Source: Leeuwenhoekiella polynyae (GTDB lineage Bacteria > Bacteroidota > Bacteroidia > Flavobacteriales > Flavobacteriaceae). Taken from it: a DNA stretch of 64,000 nucleotides. The translations under genes were made by a program, and so were the position numbers. The notes beneath the pieces are model-generated. The model had not been told where the DNA came from, searched no databases, and saw only the letters and a list, made by a program, of their open reading frames with translations. Of the stretch, positions 1 through 9,029 are shown piece after piece. Where the stretch lies: the NCBI RefSeq assembly GCF_004104075.1, contig NZ_QOVK01000001.1, forward strand, positions 372,001 through 436,000, in the 5' to 3' direction. The stretch's first letter is position 1; each line of letters begins with the position of its first letter.

Positions 1-3000
1 CGAGAATCCCATCCCCAGATCGTGACGGGTAAGGGCTTCTTCATCCCCTATCGTATTTGTTTTTGTATTGAAGGCATAAAATGCTTCAATACGGCAGTTA
101 TCACTAAATAAATATGAAAGTTTTGGACTTATTTCTGTAAGCGATAAGTCATAATTACGCTGTTCAAAATTTTCTGAAATACTGGTATTAGAGCCTAGAT
201 CTGCTTTTAAATTGATCAGGTAGCTAGCCTTTACTTTATGTAAAAAAACCAGTTGATGACTGCGCAATTCATTAGTTTGCAATCCTAACGATATTAGATT
301 TTTAGTTGAATTTGCTAAGTAGGTGTAACTCGTAGTATACTTTTGTTTTCCACGATTGAAGAAAAGAGAATTTCTAAAATTAAGGTTTAAACCCAGCGTG
401 CTTTCGCTATCATTAAACGGGTTCAAATCAAAACTTTCTCCAGATCTCAAAACTTTACGGTCGATTAAATAACTCGTCTGGTTGTAAAAATGGGAAGCTA
501 TTTTTTTAAAGCCTGTTTTACCGCTCCACTGCTGTAAATTGAGGGTTATGATTTGGCTTAGTTTGTTCTGATGTGTTTTTACAAAAACCTGATTGGGCAA
601 CAAAACCCGGATAAAATCTGCCTCATCGCTAAATTGAGCCACCTCAAATTCTTGCAACTGCTGCACGCCATCACCGTTATAATCATTCCACGTAAAAACA
701 CCCTGACCTTCATCAACTTTTACATAGGTAAATTCTTGCTGCGGAAGCGTCCCACTACTGGTTTCAAAAACCGTGTTGAGCCTGATTAGATTTTTAAACA
801 ATTTCTGATCGTATAACAATCTTGAGTTCAACGACTGCTCTGCCTCTATAGCTTGGTTTTCGTAATTCAGTTTGCGGTAATTGGTAAAAATACCCAGTGA
901 AGTGTTTTTGCTTTTTACAAGCTGCGACTTGAAATAATACGTATTGCTGTGGTTTACACGCGTTAAATTGTTACCGCGCAAACTATCATTTACCCGGTAG
1001 CGATATCCTACCTCAACAAAAACACCCGTACTGTCTCCCCTACCCACAAACGCTTCGTATGCCTGAAACCGTTGACTCAGCGGATCATAAATTTCGGTTA
1101 AAGGGTTTTTACTTTCATTGCTTTCTGCGCGTACTTTTGCACCTATCCAGTTCTTTTTTAATCCATATATAGCGGCGGTATTCAGTCTAAAGAAAGAAGT
1201 ATTTGCCGTGTCTGCTTCAGTTTTGAGATAACTTCCATTAAACAGGGTTCGCAAGTTTTTATGCCGAAATGCTCCGGAAACACTATTGCGTGATCCGGTA
1301 TAATTCTCGGCGAAGCTTAAATGCTCAAACTTATAATCAATAAATCCTAAAGCCGTATCTTGATACTGCAGTCCCGAAGTTACCAACGTCTGATTTCCTT
1401 GTGGAACAAGCGTCAAATTCCAATCTCTACTGAATTCAATAGCATAGGTACGTTCTATATTTCTAAAATCATCCTGAATGTAATCCAGATCTCCATAGGC
1501 ATCAAGCGTTTGCTTTTGAGAATTTCCTAAAAGTCGCTGCTTTACCTGAAGTCTTCCGGCGAAGCCATCGTTATTAGCATCGTTCAGATCAGAAAATAAA
1601 TTGAGATCCTGTTTGCTTCCTGCCCCTTCAAAAGAAATCGCTGTTTTTTCCGAAGGATTATAAGCCCCTTGCATGACTGCCATTTGCAATTTAGTGGGTG
1701 CAAAAAGTCGAATTACGGGCGCATAGTTTCCCTGAGGCACTCCGTTTACCGGAGCTACATACTCATAAATTCGACTAATAGCGTTCTGATTTGCCAATAT
1801 ATAATCACCCTGATTGACCCCTACTTGTGTAAAACGCACATTAAAAAGTTCGGCTTCAGGATCGTTAGAAAACACAAAAGCCTCCCGACCTTGAATATTC
1901 ACTTTTTGATACAATATCTTGTTTTCGTTATAGGCATCAGGATTGGCACTAGGTGCGATCATTTGAGTAGCATCATCACCGGCCTGCTGCAAAACAGCCA
2001 CCTGTTCCTGATTCAAATTTTGCAAAAGCGGCTGATTTTTAGCATCACTTTCAGAATAGACATGAGCACGTAACTCTAGCTTACTATTTTCAGTTGTATG
2101 ACCGCCTCCCGCATACGCAATAACACGGGTATAATTCTGCTCACTATATTGATATTCTACCGAAATACGCATCTCACTCGTGATGGGAAACGTGGGATTA
2201 AATCGCAATTCACCGGCATTGTAATCTATTACATAATCTGCGGTTTCGCCACGCTCCAGCAAAACGCCATTTACAAAAACCCGTTCGCTACCGCTCACAA
2301 TAAGCACGTATAACTCGCCGTTAGGTCCGCTTAACTTATACGGCCCTTGATTGCCTTCCTGCCCTGTAAATCTGCTTTGTGTAAACACGCCGCGCACCAA
2401 TGCGCCAGTCGCAAAAAGATCAGTCTCTGAGTTAGCATGATCCAGTCTTCCGCCCAGCGAAAGTCCCTGAACTTTTTTTGTAAAGCGCCCAAAATAGGAA
2501 GTTGAATTTTCAAGATTGATGTCTCCTGCCCGTATGCTCCAATCGTCACTGTAGAGCTCTATAAAAATCTGGTCAAACTCATCCAAACGTTGCGAATACC
2601 CGCCGTTTTGCTGCGGAATATTAGCATCTTGTAAAGAGGCACTCAAGGATACCTTTTCACTCAATTTACCGGTTATTTGCAGATCGAGTTCGCTGTTGAG
2701 TGTGCTGTTCTGGTTGTTTCCGCTGGTTATCCCGCGCACTAAACTTCCCGAAGTCGTCAAGCCATCAAAAGGCTTAAAAGCCGGTTTCTCGTCTTCTTCG
2801 GTTAATGCATAAACTCTGCTTAAGTTTCCTTCGCTGTTTACAACCCGTGCAGGATCATATTCAAAATAAATTTTGGTTAAAAACTCAGGATAAACGCGAT
2901 ACTTAAAAGTCAGAGAATCGGGTCTGGATTCCTTCCGCTTAAGCGAAAAAAGAGATCTACCATAATCTATCGTATAAGCCGAAGAATCAACCAAAACACC

Positions 3001-3165
3001 TGCTGTCGTATAGACCTCAAAATCAATCGGATTGATACTTACCGAATCTAAACGTATCGTGTCCTGTACCGCAAGAGTCCTGGTCTTATTTTCTTTAAAC
3101 CGAAGTTCCTGCGCAATACTTGTCGCAGAAAACACCAGTAGAACTATAATTACAAGACTTCGCAT
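1..3165 (-). CDS. Large outer-membrane beta-barrel-like protein, 3' end outside window
   Basis: An uninterrupted reading frame of 1055 codons runs from an ATG at 3165 (minus strand) to the window edge, so the C-terminus is missing. It starts with a signal peptide (MRSLVIIVLLVFSATSIAQE). The middle part is rich in alternating polar/hydrophobic strands and tyrosine/asparagine, and the visible end reads like barrel strands (TRHDLGMGFS). Short stretches such as SGSLVRGITSGNNQNSTLNS and FDQIFIELYSDDWSIRAGD recall the large SprA-like and related Bacteroidota outer-membrane proteins. No enzyme motif was recognised. It is divergent from xth. The outer-membrane location is inferred from composition; the function is unknown. 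Confidence 0.75.
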   Translation of the reverse strand, partial: MRSLVIIVLLVFSATSIAQELRFKENKTRTLAVQDTIRLDSVSINPIDFEVYTTAGVLVDSSAYTIDYGRSLFSLKRKESRPDSLTFKYRVYPEFLTKIYFEYDPARVVNSEGNLSRVYALTEEDEKPAFKPFDGLTTSGSLVRGITSGNNQNSTLNSELDLQITGKLSEKVSLSASLQDANIPQQNGGYSQRLDEFDQIFIELYSDDWSIRAGDINLENSTSYFGRFTKKVQGLSLGGRLDHANSETDLFATGALVRGVFTQSRFTGQEGNQGPYKLSGPNGELYVLIVSGSERVFVNGVLLERGETADYVIDYNAGELRFNPTFPITSEMRISVEYQYSEQNYTRVIAYAGGGHTTENSKLELRAHVYSESDAKNQPLLQNLNQEQVAVLQQAGDDATQMIAPSANPDAYNENKILYQKVNIQGREAFVFSNDPEAELFNVRFTQVGVNQGDYILANQNAISRIYEYVAPVNGVPQGNYAPVIRLFAPTKLQMAVMQGAYNPSEKTAISFEGAGSKQDLNLFSDLNDANNDGFAGRLQVKQRLLGNSQKQTLDAYGDLDYIQDDFRNIERTYAIEFSRDWNLTLVPQGNQTLVTSGLQYQDTALGFIDYKFEHLSFAENYTGSRNSVSGAFRHKNLRTLFNGSYLKTEADTANTSFFRLNTAAIYGLKKNWIGAKVRAESNESKNPLTEIYDPLSQRFQAYEAFVGRGDSTGVFVEVGYRYRVNDSLRGNNLTRVNHSNTYYFKSQLVKSKNTSLGIFTNYRKLNYENQAIEAEQSLNSRLLYDQKLFKNLIRLNTVFETSSGTLPQQEFTYVKVDEGQGVFTWNDYNGDGVQQLQEFEVAQFSDEADFIRVLLPNQVFVKTHQNKLSQIITLNLQQWSGKTGFKKIASHFYNQTSYLIDRKVLRSGESFDLNPFNDSESTLGLNLNFRNSLFFNRGKQKYTTSYTYLANSTKNLISLGLQTNELRSHQLVFLHKVKASYLINLKADLGSNTSISENFEQRNYDLSLTEISPKLSYLFSDNCRIEAFYAFNTKTNTIGDEEALTRHDLGMGFS

Positions 3166-3285
3166 CGGCTATAAATCTACGGGAAAAAGTATAAAGGTTA
3201 CGCAACTCACAGACATTTGCGCACGTGATACACGCTTCTGATTTCTGCTTAAATCGCTACCTTCGCCAAAACCCAAAATGTAAGC

Positions 3286-4053
3286 ATGAAAATTATCACC
3301 TATAACGTAAACGGTATCCGAGCAGCGGCACGGAAAGGCCTTTTTGAATGGCTCAAAGCTGCAGATCCTGATGTATTGTTATTGCAGGAAACTAAAGCGC
3401 ATCAAGAGCAATTAGACATGAATATTTTTGAAGAAACGGGCTATCACGATTACTGGTTTAGTGCTCAAAAAAAGGGATACAGTGGGGTCGCTGTTCTTAC
3501 TAAGAAAAAGCCAGATAATGTAGTTCACGGCACTGGGATTGAATATATGGATTTTGAAGGCCGAAACATCAGAGTAGATTTTGGGGACCTGAGCATTATG
3601 AGCATGTATTTACCCAGCGGAACCAATACAGACCGACTGGATCTCAAATTAAAATATATGGCAGATTTTCAGGCTTATGCTAATGACCTGCGCAAAACCA
3701 GACCTAATCTTGTGGTAGGTGGAGATTATAATATTTGCCACGAGCCTATTGATATTCACGATCCTGTGCGGCTTAAAAACGTAAGCGGCTTTTTACCGGT
3801 AGAGCGTGAGTGGCTAAGCGGATTTATAAATAGTGGTTTTACAGACAGTTTTAGACATTTAAATCCTGATGTAGAGCAATACAGTTGGTGGAGTTATCGC
3901 GCCAATGCCCGCGCTAACAACAAGGGCTGGAGATTAGATTATAATATGGTGAGCGAGCCTTTAAGGAATAAAATAAAACGTTCGGTTATTTTACCCGAAG
4001 CGAAACACAGCGATCATTGCCCGGCATTATTAGAGCTTGAACACGACTTTTAA
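3286..4053 (+). CDS. xth: Exodeoxyribonuclease III (xth family)
   Basis: A 255-residue endonuclease/exonuclease/phosphatase-fold enzyme for base-excision repair: AP-site incision and 3'-end cleaning in the cytoplasm. Catalytic residues are visible: N7 in TYNVNGIR, E35 in LLLQETK, D147/N149 in GGDYNI, and the D243-H244 pair in KHSDHCP. Length and start (MKIITYNVNG) match the family. It is preceded by about 120 bp shared with the divergent outer-membrane gene, where a weak TAnnTTTG-like box (3259-3266, last-but-one base mismatched) is seen. Confidence 0.95.
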   Translation: MKIITYNVNGIRAAARKGLFEWLKAADPDVLLLQETKAHQEQLDMNIFEETGYHDYWFSAQKKGYSGVAVLTKKKPDNVVHGTGIEYMDFEGRNIRVDFGDLSIMSMYLPSGTNTDRLDLKLKYMADFQAYANDLRKTRPNLVVGGDYNICHEPIDIHDPVRLKNVSGFLPVEREWLSGFINSGFTDSFRHLNPDVEQYSWWSYRANARANNKGWRLDYNMVSEPLRNKIKRSVILPEAKHSDHCPALLELEHDF

Positions 4054-4133
4054 AAATTGTTATTTTCATGGAGCCGGTAAGCCAATATAATAGCTATTGT
4101 AAACGTTACTCAACAAATTAACAAACAGATTAT

Positions 4134-5093
4134 ATGCTTAAAAAAGTTTGCCTTATCGCTTTTACCGCAGCCACATTGACTTCTTGTGTTTCGGCAAAAG
4201 TTTACAAAGATCTTGAAGCACGCTTCGCAGATCTAAAAGCCGAAAACCAAGACCTGGATCACGACTTGACAACTTCAGAACGTTTGCGCAAGCAGTTTGA
4301 AGAACAAGCTGCTCAATTAGAAAAAGAGCTTGCAACTACCACTGCAGAACGCGATGATTTACAACGTAAATATGCTGCTGCACAAGCAAATCTTAAAAAC
4401 CTGCAAGAATCGTATGATGCATTAGAAGCAAACAGCTCTAAAGCACTTGCCGAAAATTCTAAAAAAAATCGCGAGTTATTAGGTGAGTTGGATGAGAAAC
4501 AAGCTGCACTTGCTGCAGAACAAACCCGTCTTGAAAAAATGCAGCGCGATCTTACAGAGCGCTCTCGCAGGGTTGAAGAATTAGAATCTATGATTGCAGC
4601 AAAAGATGCTAAAATGCGTGCGCTTAAAGATGCCATCTCTAAAGCTTTGGTTGATTTTGAAGGTAACGGTCTTACCGTAGAGCAACGCGATGGTAAAGTG
4701 TATGTTTCTTTAGAAAATAAACTGCTTTTTGATAGCGGAAGCTGGACAGTAGGAACTAACGGTCGTCAGGCTGTAAACCAATTAGGAAGCGTCTTGGCTC
4801 AGAATCCTGAAATCGCTGTCCTTATTGAAGGTCATACAGATAATGTGCCCTATGGTGGCAACGGACCGCTGAAGAACAACTGGGATTTATCTACTAAACG
4901 TGCTACTGCTATTGTTGAAATCCTAAGTCAAAACGGTCAGATTGATCCTAAAAACCTTACAGCTGCTGGTCGCGGGGAATTTGCTCCTGTAGCACCTAAT
5001 ACTACTCCAGAAGGTAAAGCTAAAAACCGCAGAATTGAAGTGATTCTTACCCCTAAACTGGATGAAGTCACTAAACTTTTGAATGATATTTAA
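4134..5093 (+). CDS. OmpA-family lipoprotein with coiled coil
   Basis: A 319-residue envelope protein. The N-terminus has a lipoprotein signal with lipobox LTSC (C18). Residues ~25-165 form a long charged coiled coil (heptad-like Glu/Lys/Leu/Ala). The C-terminal ~130 residues are an OmpA-like peptidoglycan-binding domain (LLFDSGSWTV, IEGHTDNVPYGG, NWDLSTKRA, GRGEFAPVAPN, NRRIEVIL). It probably tethers the outer membrane to peptidoglycan, with the coil spanning the gap. The gene stands alone and is followed by a strong terminator. The partner is unknown. Confidence 0.9.
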   Translation: MLKKVCLIAFTAATLTSCVSAKVYKDLEARFADLKAENQDLDHDLTTSERLRKQFEEQAAQLEKELATTTAERDDLQRKYAAAQANLKNLQESYDALEANSSKALAENSKKNRELLGELDEKQAALAAEQTRLEKMQRDLTERSRRVEELESMIAAKDAKMRALKDAISKALVDFEGNGLTVEQRDGKVYVSLENKLLFDSGSWTVGTNGRQAVNQLGSVLAQNPEIAVLIEGHTDNVPYGGNGPLKNNWDLSTKRATAIVEILSQNGQIDPKNLTAAGRGEFAPVAPNTTPEGKAKNRRIEVILTPKLDEVTKLLNDI

Positions 5094-5117
5094 ATATATT
5101 TCAATAACCTCATAATC

Positions 5118-5147
5118 AAAAAACCTCTGCAAATGCAGAGGTTTTTT
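5118..5147 (+). terminator. Rho-independent terminator after OmpA-like lipoprotein gene
   Basis: A 7-bp stem CCTCTGC/GCAGAGG with a 4-nt loop, flanked by A6 on the left and T6 on the right, 25 nt after the stop codon. The A/T flanks allow function in both directions. Confidence 0.85.
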
Positions 5148-5167
5148 CTTTTATAAACGTCAGATAA

Positions 5168-5175
5168 TACCTTTG
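5168..5175 (+). promoter_or_regulatory. Candidate Bacteroidota -7 box (TACCTTTG)
   Basis: An exact match to the TAnnTTTG -7 consensus, about 128 nt upstream of the Rieske lipoprotein start. No TTG -33 element was seen at the usual spacing, so this is a weak call; it would give a long leader. Confidence 0.35.
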
Positions 5176-5302
5176 CGAAAACCTTATCGCTTAGAATACC
5201 GTATGTTTTTAACAGGATAGTGATTTCAATATCAACTCCTCACCCCGTTTCAACCTTAAAAACTAACAAGTGCTTATGTAGCAACTTTAAAAACTCAGTA
5301 TT

Positions 5303-5779
5303 ATGAATAGAAAGGACTTTATTTTTTCAGTAGGAAAAGGGGTATTAATCGCTTGTTCTGGTTCGTGTTTACTCGCTTCCTGTAGCAGCAGCGATGACGG
5401 TATGGGAGATATGGGCGGTAATACTGGCTCAGGAGGCAACGGCGGTAGTGGTGGTAGCGGCACAACAGTTAATCTGGCCATATCAGATATACCTAATGTA
5501 GGAGATCAAAAACGAGTAAACAGTGTTTTATTTATACGCATCGCCACCGGAAATACTGCAGATTCGTTCATTGCTACAGAGGCAGTTTGTCCGCATCAGG
5601 GCGGGCAATTGATTTTTAAAGGAGCGCAAAATATTATAGAATGTCAATTGCATTTTGCTACCTATGAGCTTGACGGAGATACTGTTCAGGGGCCTCAAAA
5701 CTCAGCCGGAAGCACCCGAGATCTAAAAATATATGCAACAACCTTGAACGATACTACTTTAACCGCTACGGTAAGCTGA
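5303..5779 (+). CDS. Rieske [2Fe-2S] lipoprotein
   Basis: A 158-residue exported protein. Lipobox LLASC gives lipidated C27, followed by a Gly/Ser-rich flexible linker (~37-56) and a Rieske domain. The cluster ligands are all present: C96-x-H98 in CPHQGG and C114-x2-H117 in CQLHFATY. The usual second SCPCHGS-type motif is replaced by CQLHFATYEL, as in many small ferredoxin-like Rieske proteins of Bacteroidota. The presumed role is periplasmic electron transfer, but no partner oxidoreductase is adjacent unless the downstream aldo-keto reductase is related; that link is speculative. Confidence 0.85.
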   Translation: MNRKDFIFSVGKGVLIACSGSCLLASCSSSDDGMGDMGGNTGSGGNGGSGGSGTTVNLAISDIPNVGDQKRVNSVLFIRIATGNTADSFIATEAVCPHQGGQLIFKGAQNIIECQLHFATYELDGDTVQGPQNSAGSTRDLKIYATTLNDTTLTATVS

Positions 5780-5841
5780 TTGCTATATTTATTGTAATAA
5801 CTTCGCATCTCGATTTATAAAACTAAAAGAATCTAGATCAC

Positions 5842-6876
5842 ATGCGATATACAAAACTTCCTGATACAGAGATCGAAGTAAGTAAAATATGCCTCGGGAC
5901 GATGACCTGGGGCGAGCAAAACACAGAAGCTGAAGGACACGCTCAGCTTGATTATGCTATTGAACAAGGTATTAATTTTATAGATACAGCAGAACTTTAC
6001 AGCGTTCCCGGAAGAGCAGAAACCTACGGAAGCACAGAGCGTATCATAGGCAGTTGGCTTAAAAACCGCGGTAAACGAGACGATCTTATTATCGCTTCAA
6101 AAATTGTGGGACCGGCAGAAATGTCTAAACACATCAGAACCGGCGGTTATACTAAAGCGGAGTTTAAAGACGCGATTCATAAAAGCTTAAAGCGCTTACA
6201 GACTGATTATATCGATCTGTATCAACTGCACTGGCCAGAGCGTAATACCAACTATTTTGGCAAATTGGGCTACAGCCATGATGCCAATGAAAGCTGGCAA
6301 GATAACTTTGCTGAGATTCTTGAAAATTTAAAGGATTTTGTAAAAGAAGGTCTCATCAGGCATGTGGGGCTAAGCAACGAGACACCTTATGGTCTTTCCC
6401 GTTATTTAGAAGAAAGCCGCAACGGACTTCCTAAAATGATCACGGTTCAAAACCCATACAGTCTTCTTAACAGAAAAGATGAAATAGGTCTTACCGAGAT
6501 TATGCATCGCGAAGATGTGGGTTACTTAGCCTATTCGCCTATGGCTTTTGGGGTACTCTCGGGTAAATATATAAATGGCACAGATAAACCAGATTCGCGA
6601 ATCAACAAATTTCCACAATACAACAGATATTCTAATGAGCAGGCGGTTGAAGCCACAAAACGTTATCAGGGAGTTGCTAAAAAGCACAACATTTCTTTAG
6701 CACAAATGGCACTGGCTTTTGTCACAGACCGGCCATTTATGACTGCTAACATCATTGGGGCATCTTCTTTAGAGCAACTTAAAGAAAACATAAGCAGCAT
6801 AGACCTTAAACTAACTCCTGAACTATTAGAGGATATCGAAGCAATACATACTTCAATCCCTAACCCTGCACCCTAA
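5842..6876 (+). CDS. tas: NADP(H)-dependent aldo-keto reductase, Tas-like
   Basis: A 344-residue cytoplasmic TIM-barrel reductase. Sequence and length follow E. coli Tas closely (LGTMTWGEQNTEAEGHAQLD, DLYQLHWPERNTNYFGKLGY, VQNPYSLLNRKDEIGL). The catalytic tetrad is visible as D48, Y53, K87 and H130. The C-terminal NADP-binding segment reads IIGASSLEQLKENI. The natural substrate of Tas-type enzymes is poorly defined. It ends at a strong convergent terminator shared with the next gene. A TAnnTTCG box (5798-5805, one mismatch) lies upstream. Confidence 0.9.
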   Translation: MRYTKLPDTEIEVSKICLGTMTWGEQNTEAEGHAQLDYAIEQGINFIDTAELYSVPGRAETYGSTERIIGSWLKNRGKRDDLIIASKIVGPAEMSKHIRTGGYTKAEFKDAIHKSLKRLQTDYIDLYQLHWPERNTNYFGKLGYSHDANESWQDNFAEILENLKDFVKEGLIRHVGLSNETPYGLSRYLEESRNGLPKMITVQNPYSLLNRKDEIGLTEIMHREDVGYLAYSPMAFGVLSGKYINGTDKPDSRINKFPQYNRYSNEQAVEATKRYQGVAKKHNISLAQMALAFVTDRPFMTANIIGASSLEQLKENISSIDLKLTPELLEDIEAIHTSIPNPAP

Positions 6877-6884
6877 TTTTAAAA

Positions 6885-6937
6885 ATATTGATAATAAGAA
6901 AGCCCGCTAGTTTAGCGGGCTTTCTTATTATCAATAT
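6885..6937. terminator. Long bidirectional terminator between tas and FKBP gene
   Basis: A perfect 23-bp inverted repeat (6885-6907 and 6915-6937) with a 7-nt spacer TAGTTTA that can itself close by two more pairs. The GC core is AAAGCCCGC/GCGGGCTTT, extended by A/T-rich arms. It sits between convergent genes, so it can end transcription from both sides. Confidence 0.9.
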
Positions 6938-6943
6938 ATGGTT

Positions 6944-7642
6944 TTACTTTACTTCAAGTAATTCTATATCAAAAATCAAAGTTGAAGACGGTGGAATTTC
7001 TCCCATATCACGATCTCCGTACGCCAAATCAGCCGGGATATAAGCACGGTATTTGGCTCCTTCTTTCATCAATTGTAAAACTTCGGTCCAGCCCTTTATA
7101 ACCTGGCCTACCCCAAAAGTTATGGGTTCTCCGCGCTCGTATGAACTGTCAAAAACGGTACCGTCAATTAATTTACCTTCATAATTTACCTCAACTTTAT
7201 CTGAAGCTTCGGGCGTAGCACCATTACCTGCACGTATGATTTCATACTGCAATCCGCTTTCGGTAGTGATTATTCCTTCTTTCTTTGCATTTTCGGCTAA
7301 GAATTCTTTTTGCGCTTCTATGCGCTTTTTTCGCTCTGCTTCTTTAAGGTCAGAAAGCTCTTGGTTGAACTTTATCATTACCGCTCTCCCCTCTTTCTCA
7401 GAAATCGCAGAACTGTCTTTAAGCGCTTCCTGAAAGCCTTCTAAAAAAACTTTTTTCTCAAAATAGTTGTCATAAGCAACCGGGTCTTTTTTAATACTTT
7501 CTGCAATGGTCACGCCCATGTAATAGGCCACAGAATCCTGAAAACTTTGAAGTAAAGGTTCCTCTTCAACAACAACTTCTTTTGTGCCACCACAATTTAA
7601 AAACAAGAATCCCAACGGGATAAAAAGCAATATTCTTTTCAT
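6944..7642 (-). CDS. FKBP-type peptidyl-prolyl isomerase lipoprotein (copy 1)
   Basis: A 232-residue periplasm-facing lipoprotein: signal with lipobox FLNC (C17), an alpha-helical FkpA-like N-terminal region (~30-125, 'SVAYYMGVTIAESIKKDP'), and a C-terminal FKBP domain (~130-232) with VEVNYEGKLIDGTVFDSSY, VIKGWTEVLQLMKEGAKYRA and YIPADLAYG. It catalyses proline isomerisation or acts as a folding chaperone for envelope proteins. It is closely similar to the second FKBP gene at 9726-10454. Confidence 0.92.
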   Translation of the reverse strand: MKRILLFIPLGFLFLNCGGTKEVVVEEEPLLQSFQDSVAYYMGVTIAESIKKDPVAYDNYFEKKVFLEGFQEALKDSSAISEKEGRAVMIKFNQELSDLKEAERKKRIEAQKEFLAENAKKEGIITTESGLQYEIIRAGNGATPEASDKVEVNYEGKLIDGTVFDSSYERGEPITFGVGQVIKGWTEVLQLMKEGAKYRAYIPADLAYGDRDMGEIPPSSTLIFDIELLEVK

Positions 7643-7675
7643 ATAACAAGTATCAAATACAATTAAGCTGCTAAA

Positions 7676-7966
7676 CTACTCATAAATACGCAGTCTGTTT
7701 TGAGTTTTTACAAGTTGTCTGTTTAATTTATCAATTTTATCAAGCAGATTGAGAATGACATCTATACCTTCAATATTGATATCTAGTTCATTGTGAATAC
7801 GCATAATTTTTTCAAAAACAGGAATGCTGTCGTGATGTAAACAGCGCATCTGAGATACGGTAACCACTTCAAGAACTCCCTTGTCGTGTAATTCGGTAAA
7901 AAACGTGTGCTCTATGTGGTATTGCTCACATAATTCTAATACTGGTATATAATCTGGAGTGCTCAT
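7676..7966 (-). CDS. cbpM: Chaperone modulator CbpM-like
   Basis: A 96-residue small protein with a MerR-like helical fold (YIPVLELCEQYHIEHTFFTEL...). In the CbpA/CbpM system the modulator binds the J domain of CbpA and limits its activity. Its ATG overlaps the stop codon of the upstream J-protein by one base (TGATG), indicating translational coupling. The identification rests mainly on this conserved pairing, size and central MRIHNELDINIEGID motif. Confidence 0.85.
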   Translation of the reverse strand: MSTPDYIPVLELCEQYHIEHTFFTELHDKGVLEVVTVSQMRCLHHDSIPVFEKIMRIHNELDINIEGIDVILNLLDKIDKLNRQLVKTQNRLRIYE

Positions 7967-8880
7967 CAGGACCTTAATTTTGCAAGTTCTTCAAATAATT
8001 CTTTTTCCTTATCCGAAAGGTTTTGAGGCATTTTAACCTCGTAAGTGATGTATAGATCACCAGCCTGACCTTCCTTCTTATAAACCGGAAAGCCTTTGCC
8101 TTTGAGTTTCACTTGTTTGCCGTTAGGAGTCTCTGGGGCAACTTTGAGCTTGACGCTGCTATCAAAGGTCTCTATGACAAGTTCGCCTCCTAAAATTGAA
8201 GTATACAGGTCTAGAGGAACGGTTTTATACAGGTTAGCACCATCTCTTCTAAAAGAGGTGTTGTTGTTTATGATAAATTGAAGGTATAAATCCCCGTTAG
8301 GACCCCCACTTACACCCGGACCACCGTAGCCTTTAATCTTTATGGTTTGCCCATTTTCTACTCCGGCAGGTATTGTAAGCCGTATATTTTTACCATTAAC
8401 GGTAAGTGTGCGTTTGTGTTTCTCAAAAACTTCGCGCAGCTCAAGTTCTAGTGTTGCATTAAAGTCCTGCCCTCTAAATTGTGCCTGGCGACCTCCACCG
8501 CGAAAACCACCACCGGCACCTCCGCCAAACATAGAACCGAAAAAATCTGAAAAATCTCCTTCATCAAAACCTCCACTGTATTGGGCGCGTCCACCACCAG
8601 AAGCAGATCTGGAATATTGATTGCGCTGTTGTTCTGCCTGCTCGTAAGCGTCAGCATGTTGCCAGTCTTTCCCGTATTTATCGTATTTCTTTCGGTTTTC
8701 AGGATTACTCAGAACTTCGTTTGCCTCATTAACCTGTTTGAATTTTTCTTCAGCTTCAGTATCGCCGGGATTCACATCAGGATGGTATTTTCGGGCCAGT
8801 TTGCGGTAAGCCTTTTTAATTTCAGCTTCAGTAGCCGATTTATCAAGACCCAAAACCTTATAATAATCTATGTAAGCCAT
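7966..8880 (-). CDS. cbpA: DnaJ-class J-domain protein, CbpA-like
   Basis: A 304-residue cytoplasmic co-chaperone for DnaK. The J domain (1-70) has the HPD signature at 33-35 ([10 protein letters not shown]). A Gly/Phe-rich segment follows (~95-135, [13 protein letters not shown]). There is no zinc-finger region, and two beta-barrel substrate-binding domains occupy the C-terminus ([17 protein letters not shown]..., [14 protein letters not shown]). The lack of CxxCxGxG repeats separates it from DnaJ proper. First gene of a two-gene unit with cbpM. Confidence 0.93.
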   Translation of the reverse strand: MAYIDYYKVLGLDKSATEAEIKKAYRKLARKYHPDVNPGDTEAEEKFKQVNEANEVLSNPENRKKYDKYGKDWQHADAYEQAEQQRNQYSRSASGGGRAQYSGGFDEGDFSDFFGSMFGGGAGGGFRGGGRQAQFRGQDFNATLELELREVFEKHKRTLTVNGKNIRLTIPAGVENGQTIKIKGYGGPGVSGGPNGDLYLQFIINNNTSFRRDGANLYKTVPLDLYTSILGGELVIETFDSSVKLKVAPETPNGKQVKLKGKGFPVYKKEGQAGDLYITYEVKMPQNLSDKEKELFEELAKLRS

Positions 8881-9029
8881 TTTGCTAAATGATTAAAGAA
8901 TTTAGAAACAGAAGACCTCTGCCTTTCTTCCTTTAAAATTACGCTGTTTGGCGCAAAAGCGATTGCATACTCTTTTAAAATTTAGTTAGAATATGGGTAG
9001 ATCTGAAGAGTTTCCGCGCAAGCGAACTA

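Noticed and set aside
1669-2313. Plus-strand frames of 134 and 71 codons inside the large outer-membrane gene
   Set aside because: The minus strand is open through the whole region with a signal peptide and barrel-like composition; the plus frames have no family resemblance.
4313-4636. A 107-codon minus-strand frame within the OmpA-like gene
   Set aside because: It mirrors the Glu/Ala/Lys-rich coiled coil (Ser/Phe/Ala-rich antisense) and has no independent start signal.
8342-8620. A 92-codon Pro/Ser-rich plus-strand frame inside cbpA
   Set aside because: It is the antisense shadow of the Gly/Phe-rich region of the J-protein; composition is explained by that gene.
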